This document shows, in pieces, positions 1-5,956 of a stretch of DNA of 6,802 nt (position 1 is its first letter; each line of letters begins with the position of its first letter). The position numbers and the translations under genes were made by a program. The stretch is from positions 1-6,802 of the forward strand of contig JBEVNX010000058.1 of NCBI GenBank assembly GCA_040507895.1, read 5' to 3'. Source of the stretch: JBEVNX01 sp040507895. Its GTDB lineage: Bacteria; Desulfobacterota; Binatia; JACPRU01. Below the pieces are notes generated by a model. That model searched no databases. It was not told the DNA's origin and saw only the letters and a list, made by a program, of their open reading frames with translations.

Positions 1-336
1 AACGGCTGCGCTCTTTGAATGGGCGCCCGGTTTGCCCTGGCAGGGCAACAAGGCGTCACCGAAGAGCTGATCGCGGAGATCCCGCAGTATCGAGAGAGCA
101 AGCTGCTGACGGATCGCGAGAAGGCGGCCATCCACTACGCCGAGATTCTCGCCGGTGACCATCGGTCGGCATCGACCGAGCTCTTCGACGAGCTGCGTCG
201 TTACTTCACCGAGCCGGAGATCCTCGACCTCGGCTGGCGCATCGTGACGTTCGTCGGCTACGGGCGGTTCATTCACGTGCTCGATCTCGAGGTCGGGAAG
301 ACTTGCTCGTTACAGAAGCGGGCGGCGGGCTTTTAA
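1..336 (+). CDS. CMD/AhpD-like protein, C-terminal part, probable selenoprotein (CxxU), partial at the left edge
   Basis: The frame is open from base 1 to a TAA at 334-336, except for one TGA at 16-18. Read through, it starts Asn-Gly-Cys-Ala-Leu-(UGA)-Met-Gly-Ala-Arg-Phe. In the carboxymuconolactone decarboxylase/AhpD family this is the start of the active-site helix, usually a CxxC pair followed by a short helix, a V/LTEE-type segment, an IPxYRES-type segment and a 'xREKAAIxYAE' helix; the last three are all visible here. The UGA falls exactly on the second cysteine, giving CxxU. Members are small all-alpha redox or decarboxylase proteins, and CxxC members act as thiol peroxidase-type reductants. 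The ATG at 19 directly follows the TGA and would remove the catalytic cysteine, so it is unlikely to be the real start. The N-terminal half lies outside the window. Family assignment is firm; selenocysteine is inferred. A disrupted pseudogene is the alternative. Confidence 0.8.
16..18 (+). other. In-frame UGA, candidate selenocysteine codon
   Basis: This TGA is the only stop in a frame that otherwise codes for a conserved CMD-type protein on both sides. It lies three codons after a TGC cysteine codon, so decoding as Sec gives the spacing C-x-x-U. That equals the CxxC spacing of the family's redox centre. A matching stem-loop follows. Cys-to-Sec replacement at this position is known for AhpD-like proteins. 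Confidence 0.65.
22..57 (+). promoter_or_regulatory. Candidate bacterial SECIS stem-loop
   Basis: Three nucleotides after the UGA a two-part hairpin can form. The lower stem pairs 22-27 with 52-57 (six pairs, one G-U). An internal loop follows, in which G30 can pair with C49 and leave U31 bulged. The upper stem pairs 32-38 (TTGCCCT) with 42-48 (AGGGCAA), seven pairs, capped by the loop GGC at 39-41. Bacterial SECIS elements need a stem-loop right after the UGA, a small apical loop about 16-37 nt downstream, and a G among its first two bases; here the loop starts 21 nt after the UGA with GG. The element lies wholly inside coding sequence, as bacterial ones do. Pairing was checked base by base, but no folding energy was computed. 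Confidence 0.6.
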
Positions 337-341
337 CCAAC

Positions 342-353
342 GCCGCGTGCGGC
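342..353. terminator. Short hairpin between convergent genes, weak terminator candidate
   Basis: GCCGC-GT-GCGGC lies in the 18-nt gap between the plus-strand TAA (334-336) and the minus-strand stop (355-357). The realistic stem is four pairs with a CGTG loop, and no T-run follows on either strand. It is well placed for a bidirectional terminator but structurally weak. Confidence 0.2.
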
Positions 354-354
354 C

Positions 355-1143
355 TCAGGGGCTGATCTCGACCTTCGGGAAGCGGGCGATCTCTTCGTCG
401 CTGAGGCATCGCCCTTGCCGTACGACGTAGCCGCGGGGGCACGTCCAGTTGCCGATCCCGGCCTGATACGGCTTGGGTCGCTGCGCTTCGCGCTCCGCGT
501 GGTCGAACTCTTTGGCGACCTGTTCCATCAGCGCGCGGCGGCGCGCCGCCTCCTCGGCCGCGCTCCGGTCGTCTCTCGCCTTCTTCGCCGGGGTGGATGC
601 GCTTCCGCGCCGCTCCGCATCGACGGCCGCCGCCAATTCGTCGAGGCGGCCCGCATAGAACAGCTCCGCCTTGTTGAGCGCCTTCGCGGCCACTGCCCAC
701 AAGGAGTGGATCGCGGCGTCGGCCTGGATGGTCCCTCGCGCATCGACGGGGATCTCGTAGCGGGAGACGAGCGGCTGCACGCTCGGCGCATCCTTCGCTA
801 GGGCATCCGTATACTGCACTTCGAGCTTCTCCCGCCACAGCGTCAGGCTGTCTCCGTACGCCAGGCCGGCTCGCGCATAGAGGAGTAGGAGCGCGCGCTC
901 CTCGTCGGATTGGGCAATCTCCTGCCCGGCCAGGAGCTCTGCGGCGAGCTGCCGGGCGAGTTCGCCGAAGCGATCGTACGTCACGTTACGCGCCGCGGCG
1001 ACTTTCATCGCCGAGGCGGCGCTACGCAGCGCCCGGAATTTTTGAGCGTCGATCGCGTGGACGTCGGCCGCGAGGGTCACCGCCAGAAGGCCGAGCGCCG
1101 ATGCGCGAGAAAGCGTCGGGTGAGGCCGATGGTCGCGTTTCAC
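355..1143 (-). CDS. Secreted protein of unknown function with C-terminal two-cysteine motif
   Basis: No family is recognised. The 262-residue product starts at a GTG (1143-1141). Its N-terminus is a clear Sec signal peptide: basic residues at 2-6, a hydrophobic core around 16-26, and a likely cut after Val-His-Ala at 28-30, which supports this start since the next in-frame ATG lies beyond the signal. The mature protein is mostly helical and rich in Ala, Glu and Arg. A strongly charged, probably coiled-coil stretch runs from about 168 to 226. The only two cysteines, Cys235 and Cys246, lie in a WTCPRGYVVRQGRC motif and probably form a disulfide in the periplasm. The gene lies 68 nt after the F420-type oxidoreductase on the same strand and may be the last gene of that run, although GC-rich hairpins in the gap could separate it. 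Confidence 0.75.
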   Translation of the reverse strand: MKRDHRPHPTLSRASALGLLAVTLAADVHAIDAQKFRALRSAASAMKVAAARNVTYDRFGELARQLAAELLAGQEIAQSDEERALLLLYARAGLAYGDSLTLWREKLEVQYTDALAKDAPSVQPLVSRYEIPVDARGTIQADAAIHSLWAVAAKALNKAELFYAGRLDELAAAVDAERRGSASTPAKKARDDRSAAEEAARRRALMEQVAKEFDHAEREAQRPKPYQAGIGNWTCPRGYVVRQGRCLSDEEIARFPKVEISP

Positions 1144-1149
1144 GTTGCG

Positions 1150-1177
1150 CCCCGCAGCCAGTTTGCGGGGGTCCCGC
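1150..1177 (-). promoter_or_regulatory. Two mutually exclusive hairpins in the leader of the secreted-protein gene
   Basis: On the minus strand CCCCGCA (1170-1164) pairs with TGCGGGG (1156-1150): seven pairs, seven-nt loop, ending 6 nt before the GTG start at 1143. The first arm also overlaps a second hairpin in which 1165-1169 pairs with 1173-1177, so both cannot form at once. The GGGG in the start-proximal arm is the only plausible ribosome-binding sequence, so pairing would hide it. In DNA this GC-rich, chance is a real alternative. Confidence 0.25.
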
Positions 1178-1211
1178 CGCCGCAGTCAAGGCGCGGCCGG
1201 CCGGTCCTCGC

Positions 1212-2108
1212 TCAACCGACCAGCCGATCGAGCTCCGGCTTGACGGCGAGGATCGCCTCGAGGTGCTCGTCGAGCGAGCGGCCGGGATCGGCCATGCGAT
1301 TGAAGCCGATGCTGAAGCGGTCGAAGCCGAGCTCGACCGCGCGAGCGACCTCCCGCTGCCAGCCATCACCGAGATAGACGCGCCCGTGGATCGGTAGCGA
1401 GGCGGGATCGCGTCCCTCTTCCGCGGCGATGCGTCTCAAGCGCTTGGTCCCGGTGGTGACGTCGTCGGCGTCGAGCCCGGGGAGCAGCAACGGCATCCAG
1501 CCGTCCGCCTTGCGGACGACGCGCCGCAGCGCCGCCTCGGAGGCGCCGCTGCCGATCCAGATCGGGATCGGCCGGGGCGGAAGCGGATTAATGCCGACTC
1601 GATCGAGCCGGTGATAACGCCCCTCGAACGTGACGAGCGGCCGCGTCCAGAGGAGCCGCATCACGTCGATCTGCTCTTCCAGCCGCCGGCTGCGATCGGC
1701 GAAGGCGAAGCCAAGGCTCTCGTACTCGGCCCGATTCCAGCCGATCCCGACCGCGAGGTCGAGCCGCCCGCCGCTCAGCAAGTCGAGAGTGGCGATCTGC
1801 TTCGCGGCCAGCGCCGTCTCGCGCTGCGGCAGCAGCAGCACGCTGGTGACGAAGCGAAGCCGCTTGGTCGCCGCAGCCAGATGACCGAAGAGAACGAGGA
1901 TCTCGTGAAAGACGTGCTCCGACGTGTACGGCGCGCTCGGAAAGCTGCCGAAGGGTCCCGGTCCGAGCCGCGCGGGCGACGCGCCGAGCACGTGGTCGTA
2001 GGCCATGAGATGGTCGAAGCCGGCGGCCTCGACGGCGCGCGCGAAGCCCCGGATGCCCAGAGGATCCGTGCCGCTGTCCGCTTGCGAGAAGACCACGCCG
2101 ATCTTCAT
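1212..2108 (-). CDS. LLM class F420-dependent oxidoreductase (Rv2161c-like subfamily)
   Basis: The 298-residue product has the usual length of a single-domain luciferase-like monooxygenase, a TIM-barrel flavin/F420 fold. It opens with the family's first beta strand (MKIGVVF). Further landmarks are AYDHVL at 36-41, the core LDLLSGGRLDLAVGIGW at 108-124 followed by an 'RAEYESLG' helix (126-133), and a late strand PIPIWIGSGA typical of the coenzyme-binding side. The pattern best fits the TIGR03619/Rv2161c group, which is predicted to use coenzyme F420 for hydride transfer; the substrate is not predictable. The ATG at 2108 is chosen because homology begins there and GGAG (2117-2120) sits 8 nt upstream. 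The frame stays open further upstream, but only as an overlap with the preceding gene. It lies 23 nt after the 161-residue helical protein gene and is most likely cotranscribed with it. The family is secure; use of F420 rather than FMN is inferred. Confidence 0.93.
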   Translation of the reverse strand: MKIGVVFSQADSGTDPLGIRGFARAVEAAGFDHLMAYDHVLGASPARLGPGPFGSFPSAPYTSEHVFHEILVLFGHLAAATKRLRFVTSVLLLPQRETALAAKQIATLDLLSGGRLDLAVGIGWNRAEYESLGFAFADRSRRLEEQIDVMRLLWTRPLVTFEGRYHRLDRVGINPLPPRPIPIWIGSGASEAALRRVVRKADGWMPLLLPGLDADDVTTGTKRLRRIAAEEGRDPASLPIHGRVYLGDGWQREVARAVELGFDRFSIGFNRMADPGRSLDEHLEAILAVKPELDRLVG

Positions 2109-2131
2109 GGAGGTCACTCCGCCGATGGCCG

Positions 2132-2617
2132 TCACTGCCCTCGGGAGATCTCGCCAAAAAGCGGGGGGGCCGTGAGCTTCAGCTCTCGCCGCAGCCGAAC
2201 GCGCTGCTGGTCGCGGATCGCCGCCTCGATCTCCTCGGCTCGGCCATCCGGCAGTCTCCCGCGATTCTCGTCCGCCCACCGCAGCACCTCGCAGAGGTAC
2301 TGATCGAGGCGATCGCGCATCGGCTCGACGTCGGCTGCCGTGGGCCGCGGCGGCAAGGCGGTGTCGGAGGGTGCGGCCGGCGCCGCGGGCACGGCGCGGT
2401 CGGTGAGCGCCGCGATGCGCGCCACGAGCGCGAGCTGCTGCGCCACGTCGTCCTGCAGCGGCCCGAGCGCCCACTCGACGCGCGGCTTCAAGTTCCGCAG
2501 CATGTCGAGCGCGCCGTACGCTTGGCTCCGCGCGGACTCGTCCTGGATTTTCGGGATCACCCTCGACTGCAGCGCGTCGATGACGCCGTCGAAGATGCGC
2601 TCCAGAGAATTCGTCAT
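2132..2617 (-). CDS. Small helical protein of unknown function, coupled to the kinase gene
   Basis: The 161-residue product is soluble, with no signal peptide or membrane segment. It has an N-terminal helical part (about 1-72) containing ARSQAYGALDMLRNLKPRVEW at 29-49, a Pro/Ala-rich linker (about 76-99), and a charged C-terminal helical part (100-148) with one cysteine (Cys109). The ATG at 2617 overlaps the TGA of the phosphotransferase gene in an ATGA, the classic arrangement for translational coupling, so the two products probably work together. ACAD10-type phosphotransferases in many bacteria are followed by a small helical protein (DUF6285). The position here matches, and the N-terminal part weakly recalls that group, but the sequence is not close enough for me to assign it. 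The reading frame is sure; function is unknown. Confidence 0.8.
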   Translation of the reverse strand: MTNSLERIFDGVIDALQSRVIPKIQDESARSQAYGALDMLRNLKPRVEWALGPLQDDVAQQLALVARIAALTDRAVPAAPAAPSDTALPPRPTAADVEPMRDRLDQYLCEVLRWADENRGRLPDGRAEEIEAAIRDQQRVRLRRELKLTAPPLFGEISRGQ

Positions 2618-3654
2618 GTCTTGCCCTCGATCGTCGCCTCGATCTGCAGAATGAGGCGCGGCAGATGAACGCCTAACGCCGCCAGTCGCAGGTCCTTGAA
2701 GCGGCCGTCCTCGAAGCAGCGAGCCGCGCCGACGTGGATCACGGCGAGCTTGAAGGTACCGAACGCCTCGTAAAAGGTGACCGCGGCGGGAGACACGGGG
2801 ATGCCGCTCAGCTTCTCGTAGCGCTCGTACAAGCGCGGGCGCTCGATGAGATGGCACATATAGGGCGAGCGTCCGCGAAAGCTCCGCATACAGACCCACC
2901 CGAGGTCCTCGAGCGGATCGCCGAGGTGTACGAGCTCCCAGTCCAGAATCGCGGTGATCCGGCCCTCGCTCTCGAGGAAGTTCCCGGTGCGGTAGTCGCC
3001 GTGCACCAGGCTGACGCGTGGAGCGACGGGACGGTGCGCCTTCAGCCAGGAGATCGCCCATTCGAGCATCGGGTACGGCCGGAACGCCCAGCGCTCGAGG
3101 AGCTTCTCCCAGGATGCGATCTCGCGCGTCGCGGCCGACGCTTCGTCCACGCCCCGGCCGAGCGTCTCGAGCGGCGTGCCGCGCCATTCGAAGCGATGGA
3201 TCGCCGCGAGCGCCGCCACGAACTGCTCGGCCAACGCCTCGCGCGTGGCCGCCGGGAACGCCTCGCGTCCCTCCGCGACCCACGGTAGGGGAGCTTCGCC
3301 CTTGACCTTCTCGCAGATGAAGAACGGAGCGCCGAACGCGTCGAGCTCCTCGCTGTACCAGTAGGCGCGAGGGACGGGCACCGCCGAGCCCTCTAGCGCC
3401 TTGAGCGCGGCGAACTGCGGGAACGCGTGATACGGCGCGAACAGGCCCTTGGGCGGACCGAGTCGCAGGATCAGGTTTTCGCGCCGAGGGCCGGTCGAGT
3501 CACGCCATGCGGCCTCGAACCCGTAGGTGATCCACGAGAACCCCACGGTGTAGCGACGCAGGCCGCTCACCGCGACCTCGCTTCCCGTCTGCCGGCGCAG
3601 GAACTCCGCGAGGTTCTTGGCGACGGCTTCGCCGTCGAGAGCCGACGACTCCAC
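2614..3654 (-). CDS. Phosphotransferase family protein (APH fold, ACAD10 type)
   Basis: This is a kinase-like enzyme of the aminoglycoside/choline phosphotransferase superfamily. Counting from the GTG at 3654 (346 residues), the N-lobe holds LILRLGPP at 61-68, with Arg where many kinases have Lys, as is usual in this subgroup, and a hinge-like FFICEKVKGEAP at 111-122. The C-lobe has the catalytic loop HGDYRTGNFL at 218-227 (Asp220, Asn225) and the metal-binding ILDWELVHLGDP at 236-247 (Asp238). Relatives act next to acyl-CoA dehydrogenases, and the fused mammalian ACAD10/11 kinases phosphorylate hydroxyacyl-CoA, so a hydroxylated acyl or alcohol substrate is likely; antibiotic resistance is not suggested. 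The start is uncertain. The frame is open to GTG 3759, with another GTG at 3729, but that Arg-rich stretch lies inside the palindrome at 3655-3788, so 3654 is preferred although no Shine-Dalgarno is seen there. Confidence 0.9.
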   Translation of the reverse strand: MESSALDGEAVAKNLAEFLRRQTGSEVAVSGLRRYTVGFSWITYGFEAAWRDSTGPRRENLILRLGPPKGLFAPYHAFPQFAALKALEGSAVPVPRAYWYSEELDAFGAPFFICEKVKGEAPLPWVAEGREAFPAATREALAEQFVAALAAIHRFEWRGTPLETLGRGVDEASAATREIASWEKLLERWAFRPYPMLEWAISWLKAHRPVAPRVSLVHGDYRTGNFLESEGRITAILDWELVHLGDPLEDLGWVCMRSFRGRSPYMCHLIERPRLYERYEKLSGIPVSPAAVTFYEAFGTFKLAVIHVGAARCFEDGRFKDLRLAALGVHLPRLILQIEATIEGKT

Positions 3655-3788
3655 TCTAGTGGCCCGTAGCGGACGCAACCCCAGCGGAGTCGGGGAGGCT
3701 CGCCGCCGTGGCCGGCGACGAGTCCGCACCGAGACGATCCTCGCCGACTCCGCTGTCACTTGCGTTTCGGTCGGCGCGAGCCACTAGA
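3655..3788. repeat. 134-nt nested imperfect palindrome filling an intergenic gap
   Basis: Three pairs of arms nest around nearly the same centre. Outer arms are 3655-3666 and 3777-3788 (11 of 12 match, core TCTAGTGGC/GCCACTAGA). Middle arms are 3673-3678 and 3760-3765 (ACGCAA/TTGCGT). Inner arms are 3682-3698 and 3739-3755 (16 of 17 match). The outer left arm also belongs to a local palindrome, CCACTCTAGTGG, at 3651-3662. The right outer arm supplies the TAG stop of the CrtC/AttH-like gene, and the left arm abuts the preferred GTG start of the phosphotransferase. No clear target duplication flanks it. It could be a MITE- or REP-like element, or an mRNA stem-loop that tunes expression between the two halves of the operon. 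Confidence 0.6.
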
Positions 3789-4809
3789 TGCCGGAGGCGA
3801 CTTCGTAGATGCCGAGACCGCTCCCGCTCTCCGACTCGAGGCGGCAGAGGTGATCGTTCAAGCCCGCGACCTCGGCCAAGAGCGCGCGATCGCCCGTCGA
3901 CCAACGTTCGCCTTCGCAGACCAGCGAGCCGCGCGGCATGCCCTGAGAGAGGCCGCGCCAGCCGCCGTAGAGACCGCCGCGAAGATAGATGGTCGCCGCC
4001 GGCGCTCGCGCCGCGAGCTCGATCGCACCGCCGCTCTCGGTGCGGAGTGAAGCACGGGCCCCGCGGAATCGGCCGCGCTCGTCCCAGTCGAGGACCCGCT
4101 CGACTGCCGTGACCTTCACGTCGCCCTTCGGCCCGGACAAGCCGGCGCCCAGGAAGTGCGGGCCGCGGCTGCCACCTCCGGACAGCAGGTAGAAGACGGC
4201 GCGGTCGCCGACCCGCCCGAGTACCCAGTCATGCTTCCCCGCGGTCGGCGAGGGAGCCTCTTTCGGGGGCTCCGCGCCGGCGCCGGGACGGATTCCCCAC
4301 GAGCGGTCGCGAACACCGAACCACGAATCGGGGGCGAGCTCGCGGACGGTGCCGTCGATGACCAGTCGCCCCTGGACCCGGCCCACCTGCACGAAGTGAG
4401 ACCAGTCGAGGAGTGCGCCCGTCTTGCGCGAGCGCCGCTGCATGTGCCCGGCGTCGATGGGCGCGATGTCGCCATCGAACTCGAAATCGTAGGAGAAGCC
4501 GGCTTCGTTCTCGCCGAGCCGGAGCCGCCAGCGGCGCAGCGGCTCGCCGATCTCCGCCGACAGCGGCCCGGCTTCGAGCCGTCGTTCGTCAGCGGTCGCC
4601 TCACGCGAAGCGCGGAAGTTTCGCTGCCCGCCTGGCTCGACGAGGATCGCGAAGCCGTCGATGACGCCGGCTTGCGGATAGCGGCCCATGCCGAGCGACA
4701 GCGTCACGTCGGCACCGGCCGAGTGGACGTTCATGTAGAAGCGGTCGAACCAGCCAGCGTCGCCCGTGAGAGGTCGGTGGGAAAACAGATCGTCGACTGC
4801 GCTCGGCAT
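3784..4809 (-). CDS. CrtC/AttH-like lipocalin-fold protein (DUF7064/DUF7065-like)
   Basis: The 341-residue product has no signal peptide. It is beta-rich with many aromatic residues. The N-terminal part contains 'WFDRFYMNVHS' (20-30) and a Gly-rich strand leading to IDGFAILVEPGG (50-61). Then come an FSYDFEFDG strand (105-113), a WSHFVQVGRVQGRLVIDG stretch (136-153), and the hallmark WFGVRDRSWGIRP at 163-175. This D-x-SWG-x-R motif is shared by hydroxyneurosporene-synthase (CrtC)/AttH-type proteins and their DUF7064/7065 relatives, double-lipocalin proteins linked to hydration or cyclisation of isoprenoid or lipid substrates. The start is firm: AGGAGG (4820-4815) lies 5 nt upstream of the ATG. 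The gene begins 2 nt after the hydrolase stop, so the two are certainly one transcript. The TAG stop lies inside a palindrome arm. Family placement is moderate; the reaction is inferred only by analogy. Confidence 0.75.
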   Translation of the reverse strand: MPSAVDDLFSHRPLTGDAGWFDRFYMNVHSAGADVTLSLGMGRYPQAGVIDGFAILVEPGGQRNFRASREATADERRLEAGPLSAEIGEPLRRWRLRLGENEAGFSYDFEFDGDIAPIDAGHMQRRSRKTGALLDWSHFVQVGRVQGRLVIDGTVRELAPDSWFGVRDRSWGIRPGAGAEPPKEAPSPTAGKHDWVLGRVGDRAVFYLLSGGGSRGPHFLGAGLSGPKGDVKVTAVERVLDWDERGRFRGARASLRTESGGAIELAARAPAATIYLRGGLYGGWRGLSQGMPRGSLVCEGERWSTGDRALLAEVAGLNDHLCRLESESGSGLGIYEVASGI

Positions 4810-4811
4810 GG

Positions 4812-5762
4812 TCACCTCCTCTGCGGGGCTCGCGCCTCGCGCTCGACCTTTTCCGCTTCGGTCGCGCCGAGATGCTCGAGGAAGAACTCGGTCGCGTGAC
4901 GGATGGACACCGAAAGCCCCGGCTCCGAGTAGAGGCCGAGCTGATCGAAGGGCAGGAAGTCGAGCCGCTTCGGCTCGCGCGCTCGCTCGTAGGCCTCGGC
5001 AACCGCCGCTGCCGGGTGGACGACGTCGTAGCCGGCGGTGGTGACGATCAACAGAGGCCGCGGCGTGATGCGATCGACGAACGAGATCGGCGTCCACTCG
5101 AGGATCCGCTCGACCGATTCGAGCGTCATCGTCTCCTCCCAGGTCTTGAGCTGCGCCTTGGCGCCCGCGAAGAACGCGACGACCGACTGATCCGAGGCGA
5201 GCCCGCAAAGCTCGCCCGGCCGGCCGCCGACCGGGATGCGCCGGCTCTTCTCGCCTTTGTAACGGCGCTCGCGGTCCTCCTCGAGAGCGACGAGCAGCTC
5301 GTGGAACTGATCCTCGCTGCGCAGGAGCTTCATCCAGCGATAGCCGTCGACGACCGGCACTTGCGAGACCACGGCCTTGATGCGTCGGTCGACCGCGCCG
5401 ACGAACAGCACCAGCCCGCCCGCGAAGCTCGTGCCCCAGATGCCAATGCGGTCGGCGTCGACCTCCGGCCGTGACTGCAGGTAGCTCACCGCGTTGCGGT
5501 AGTCTTCCGCCTCGCTCATCGGGAACAGTTGAGCGCGCGGCTCTCCCTCCGAGCGGCCGAAAGTCCGGTAGTCGATCGCCAGCGTCACGAACCCGGCGCG
5601 AGCGAACGCGCGACCGTGCTCGACGAGCGCTTCCTTGACCACGGAGAAACCGTGGCCGATCACCAGGCCCGGCCGCTTCGACCCCGAGCGGAGATCGTCG
5701 GGCAGATAGAGATCCGCAGCGCATTTCAGCCCGCCGCTACGAAAGAAGATCTCGGAATCCAT
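4812..5762 (-). CDS. Alpha/beta hydrolase
   Basis: The 316-residue cytoplasmic product has the alpha/beta-hydrolase landmarks in order: strand and oxyanion segment LVIGHGF at 33-39, 'IDYRTFGRSEG' at 63-73, the nucleophile elbow WGTSFAGG at 109-116 (Ser112), an inserted helical cap from about 139 to 222, and LLIVTTAGYDVVHP at 237-250 with the likely acid Asp246. The expected catalytic His, normally in a 'GGHFDxY'-like loop, is replaced: this loop reads PFDQLGLY at 271-278, with Gln274 in the His position. His289 and His249 are other candidates. The closest pattern is the Xaa-Pro-peptidase/dienelactone-hydrolase-like group, with an unknown ester, lactone or C-C substrate. ATG 5762 is chosen because AGGAGG (5776-5771) lies 8 nt upstream; GTG 5771 overlaps that site. 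It is the first gene of the minus-strand operon-like run. Confidence 0.88.
   Translation of the reverse strand: MDSEIFFRSGGLKCAADLYLPDDLRSGSKRPGLVIGHGFSVVKEALVEHGRAFARAGFVTLAIDYRTFGRSEGEPRAQLFPMSEAEDYRNAVSYLQSRPEVDADRIGIWGTSFAGGLVLFVGAVDRRIKAVVSQVPVVDGYRWMKLLRSEDQFHELLVALEEDRERRYKGEKSRRIPVGGRPGELCGLASDQSVVAFFAGAKAQLKTWEETMTLESVERILEWTPISFVDRITPRPLLIVTTAGYDVVHPAAAVAEAYERAREPKRLDFLPFDQLGLYSEPGLSVSIRHATEFFLEHLGATEAEKVEREARAPQRR
4815..4820 (-). promoter_or_regulatory. Ribosome binding site of the CrtC/AttH-like gene
   Basis: AGGAGG on the minus strand, 5 nt before the ATG at 4809. It lies within the last codons of the hydrolase gene and fixes the start of the downstream gene. Confidence 0.75.
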
Positions 5763-5956
5763 GGTCACCACCTCCTGAGCGTCTGGCTTCGTGAAACAGC
5801 ATCCGCCCGCTTATCATGGGTAGGCGGGGCGCGAACACCGCTTTTTGCCTGCCCGGCGCCTTGGCCGCGAACCTTTCGGAGCGCCTCCGCATGGCCTCGT
5901 TCTGACAGGGTCGAGGAGGGCCGACCAGCCGCTGTTTTCGACGGCGCTGTCCGTGC
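5763..5956 (-). promoter_or_regulatory. 194-nt intergenic region expected to hold the operon promoter
   Basis: This gap lies between the stop of the cysteine-rich protein gene and the hydrolase start. The promoter of the minus-strand run should be here. I see no convincing sigma-70 pair: a GATAAG near 5815 on the minus strand has no -35 at the right distance. No strong terminator with a T-run is visible for the upstream gene either, so readthrough from 6313 is possible. Confidence 0.3.
5771..5776 (-). promoter_or_regulatory. Ribosome binding site deciding the hydrolase start
   Basis: AGGAGG on the minus strand, 8 nt before ATG 5762. Two GTG codons lie between or overlap it (5771 and 5768), but only the ATG has proper spacing, so the protein starts MDSEIFF. 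The downstream gene has an almost identical AGGAGGTG...GACC-ATG leader. Confidence 0.75.

Noticed and set aside
1..30. Two compensating frameshifts in the CMD gene (another frame gives Glu-Trp-Ala near 16-24)
   Set aside because: It needs two indels in a few bases, whereas reading TGA as selenocysteine keeps one frame, the CxxC spacing and the downstream homology, and is backed by a hairpin.
19..336. A complete 105-residue protein starting at ATG 19
   Set aside because: The start directly follows the TGA, has no ribosome-binding site, and would cut the conserved active-site helix in half.
1611..2303. Plus-strand open frames opposite the oxidoreductase, kinase and hydrolase genes
   Set aside because: They are antisense shadows of well-supported genes, without ribosome sites or family motifs.
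2109..2474. N-terminal extension of the F420-type oxidoreductase up to 2474
   Set aside because: The added residues are Arg/Ala-rich, overlap the 161-residue gene in another frame and have no family similarity; a good start with GGAG exists at 2108.
2618..3283. N-terminal extension of the 161-residue protein across the kinase gene
   Set aside because: It is an out-of-frame reading of the phosphotransferase gene; the ATGA overlap at 2614-2617 gives the natural start.
4810..5724. Long minus-strand extension of the CrtC/AttH-like protein to 5724
   Set aside because: It is an out-of-frame reading of the hydrolase gene with Arg-rich low-complexity content; AGGAGG fixes the start at 4809.
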